Of a stretch of DNA of 7,018 nucleotides, positions 5,152 through 7,018 are shown piece by piece. The stretch is taken from NCBI GenBank assembly GCA_031732875.1, contig JAVMKL010000056.1, forward strand, positions 1 to 7,018, in the 5' to 3' direction. The translations under genes were made by a program, and so were the position numbers. Under the pieces are notes generated by a model. It worked only from the letters and a program-made list of their open reading frames with translations, was not told the DNA's origin and ran no database searches. Position 1 is the stretch's first letter, and every line of letters begins with the position of its first letter. The DNA comes from JAVMKJ01 sp031732875 (GTDB lineage: Bacteria > Pseudomonadota > Gammaproteobacteria > Competibacterales > Competibacteraceae).

Positions 5152-7018
5152 ATGAACGCCACCAGCTACGACGCCTCCGCCATTGAGGTGCTCAGCGGCC
5201 TGGATCCGGTCCGCAAGCGACCAGGCATGTATACCGACACCACCCGGCCCAACCACCTGGCGCAGGAAGTCATCGACAACAGCGTCGATGAGGCCATCGC
5301 CGGCCATGCGAGCACGGTGACGGTCATCCTGCACGCCGACGGTTCGCTGTCGGTCGAGGACGATGGGCGCGGGATGCCAGTGGATGTTCATCCCGAGGAG
5401 GGGATTCCGGGCGTCGAGCTGATCCTGACCCGCTTGCATGCCGGCGGAAAGTTCTCCGATCGCAACTATCGCTTCTCCGGCGGCCTGCATGGGGTCGGCG
5501 TGTCGGTGGTGAACGCGCTGTCCAGCCATCTGGAAGTCTGGGTGAAGCGCAACGGCAAGGAATACAACATGGCCTTCGCCAGCGGCGACAAGGTGTCCGA
5601 TCTGGAGGAGGTCGGCGCGGTACCGCGCCGTATCACCGGCACCACCGTGCGTTTCTGGCCGGACCCGCGGTATTTCGATTCGCCCAAGTTCTCGGTGCCG
5701 CGGCTCCAGCATGTGTTGCGGGCCAAGGCGGTGCTGTGCCCGGGGTTGAAGGTAGTTTTCACCGACGAGGCCGGCGGCGAGACCGTCGTCTGGCATTACG
5801 AGGACGGTTTCACCGACTACCTCCGGGAAGCGCTGGGCCGGGCGGCGCTGTTGCCCGATCCGCCGTTCGTCGGCCATGTCAGCGGCGAGCACGAGGCCGC
5901 CGACTGGGCCTTGGCCTGGTTGCCGGAAGGCGGCGAGCCGGTGACGGAAAGCTACGTCAATCTGATTCCCACCCCGCAGGGCGGCACCCACGTCAACGGC
6001 CTGCGCGGCGGGCTGACCGACGCGGTGCGCGAGTTCTGCGAGTTCCGCAACCTGGTGCCGCGCGGGCTGCGGATCGCGCCGGAAGATGTCTGGGAAGGTT
6101 GTTGCTACGTGCTGTCGGTCAAAATGCAGGACCCGCAGTTCTCCGGCCAGACCAAGGAACGGCTGTCCTCGCGCGAGTGCGCGGTGTTCGTGGCCGGGGT
6201 GGTCAAGGACACCTTGAGCCTCTGGTTGAACCAGCATTCCGAAACCGGCGAGCGCATCGCCCAACTGGCGCTGGCGAACGCGCAAAAGCGGTTGCGGGCC
6301 AGCCGCAAGGTGGTGCGCAAGCAGGTGACCAGCGGGCCGGCGCTGCCCGGCAAGCTGACCGATTGCGCCGCGCAGGATCTGGCCCGCACCGAATTGTTCC
6401 TGGTGGAGGGTGATTCCGCCGGCGGGTCCGCCAAACAGGCTCGCAACCGCGAGTTCCAGGCGGTGATGCCGTTGCGCGGCAAGATTTTGAATACCTGGGA
6501 GGTGGATTCCGCCGAGGTGATGGCCTCGCAGGAGGTGCACGACATCGCCGTGGCGATCGGGGTCGATCCCGGTTCCAGCGAATTGAACGGGCTGCGCTAC
6601 GGCAAGATCTGCGTTCTCGCCGACGCCGATTCCGACGGGCTGCATATTGCGACGCTGCTGTGCGCGCTGTTCGTGCGCCATTTCCGCCCGCTGGTAGAAG
6701 CGGGTCACGTCCACGTCGCCATGCCGCCGCTGTTTCGGATCGATGTCGGCAAGGAGGTGTTCTACGCGCTGGACGAGGCGGAGAAACAGGGCATTCTCGA
6801 CCGCATCGGCGCCGAGAAGAAAAAGGGCAAGGTCAACGTCACCCGCTTCAAGGGTCTGGGCGAGATGAACCCGCTGCAATTGCGGGAGACCACCATGGAC
6901 CCCGCCACCCGCCGCCTGGTGCAACTGACGCTCGATGCCGGCGACGACACCCTGGTGTTGATGGACATGCTGCTGGCGAAAAAACGCGCCGGGGATCGCA
7001 AGAACTGGCTGGAGGAAA
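5152..7018 (+). CDS. parE: DNA topoisomerase IV subunit B (3' end cut off by the window)
   Basis: 622 codons are visible, and the frame runs off the right edge. E. coli ParE is 630 residues, so only about 10 are missing. With ParC it forms the type IIA topoisomerase that decatenates daughter chromosomes and relaxes supercoils using ATP. The GHKL ATPase domain shows the catalytic Glu39 and Mg-binding Asn43 in QEVIDNSVDEAIAGH, Asp70 in EDDGRGMP, and the ATP lid GGLHGVGVS (110-118). The transducer has the QTK loop (333-335, Lys335). The TOPRIM domain has EGDSAGG (Glu419), PLRGKILN (440-447) and the acidic triad DADSD (Asp491, 493, 495). The C-terminal part has RFKGLGEMNP and the end segment MDMLLAKKRAGDRKNWLEE. 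The TPRPNH-like segment DTTRPNHLAQE and PLRGKILNTWEV distinguish ParE from GyrB. No promoter is convincing upstream. The motif usually read as ARDRE is ARNRE here (Asn432). Identity is certain. Confidence 0.98.
   Translation, partial: MNATSYDASAIEVLSGLDPVRKRPGMYTDTTRPNHLAQEVIDNSVDEAIAGHASTVTVILHADGSLSVEDDGRGMPVDVHPEEGIPGVELILTRLHAGGKFSDRNYRFSGGLHGVGVSVVNALSSHLEVWVKRNGKEYNMAFASGDKVSDLEEVGAVPRRITGTTVRFWPDPRYFDSPKFSVPRLQHVLRAKAVLCPGLKVVFTDEAGGETVVWHYEDGFTDYLREALGRAALLPDPPFVGHVSGEHEAADWALAWLPEGGEPVTESYVNLIPTPQGGTHVNGLRGGLTDAVREFCEFRNLVPRGLRIAPEDVWEGCCYVLSVKMQDPQFSGQTKERLSSRECAVFVAGVVKDTLSLWLNQHSETGERIAQLALANAQKRLRASRKVVRKQVTSGPALPGKLTDCAAQDLARTELFLVEGDSAGGSAKQARNREFQAVMPLRGKILNTWEVDSAEVMASQEVHDIAVAIGVDPGSSELNGLRYGKICVLADADSDGLHIATLLCALFVRHFRPLVEAGHVHVAMPPLFRIDVGKEVFYALDEAEKQGILDRIGAEKKKGKVNVTRFKGLGEMNPLQLRETTMDPATRRLVQLTLDAGDDTLVLMDMLLAKKRAGDRKNWLEE

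Noticed and set aside
5736..6413. A 225-codon + strand open frame inside parE in another frame
   Set aside because: Arg/Gly/Ala-rich shadow translation overlapping conserved ParE coding sequence.
4999..6924. A 641-codon open frame on the - strand opposite parE
   Set aside because: It mirrors parE codon structure in GC-rich DNA, and its translation is low-complexity (His, Gln, Gly, Arg rich) with no recognisable domain. parE itself is unmistakable on the + strand.

Overview
The window reads as ordinary chromosomal DNA of a GC-rich proteobacterium, most likely a gammaproteobacterium. This rests on the close resemblance of the ParE, GapA and Pgk proteins to the enterobacterial and gammaproteobacterial versions as I remember them. 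The genus cannot be fixed from the sequence alone. All four genes lie on the + strand. Two are cut by the window edges.

Layout: (1) bases 1-491 are the 3' half of a type I glyceraldehyde-3-phosphate dehydrogenase gene (gap). (2) The 104-bp gap that follows holds a small hairpin and then a strong terminator-like hairpin, which ends 8 bp before the ribosome binding site of the next gene. (3) Bases 596-1777 are a complete phosphoglycerate kinase gene (pgk). gap and pgk catalyse consecutive steps of glycolysis and the Calvin cycle. (4) A clear rho-independent terminator lies at 1809-1838. (5) Bases 1872-5030 encode a 1052-residue cytoplasmic fusion protein. In order it has a CheB-type methylesterase, a CheR-type methyltransferase, a PAS-like region, a strictly heptad-repeated coiled coil and two further PAS-like domains. 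It has neither a receiver domain at the front nor a recognisable kinase, GGDEF or phosphatase output at the back. (6) A 121-bp gap contains a 10-bp imperfect inverted repeat. (7) Bases 5152-7018 are almost all of parE, topoisomerase IV subunit B, lacking only about the last 10 codons.

No RNA gene, mobile element, CRISPR array or phage gene was seen. The flanking genes are housekeeping genes. The accessory element is the orphan CheB-CheR-PAS protein between pgk and parE, with no chemoreceptor or other che gene in view. Such fusions are a known family, so this is not a new system. The points worth a second look are its missing output module, the possibly degenerate histidine-kinase-like tail, its repeat-built linker, and how it is transcribed just behind a terminator.
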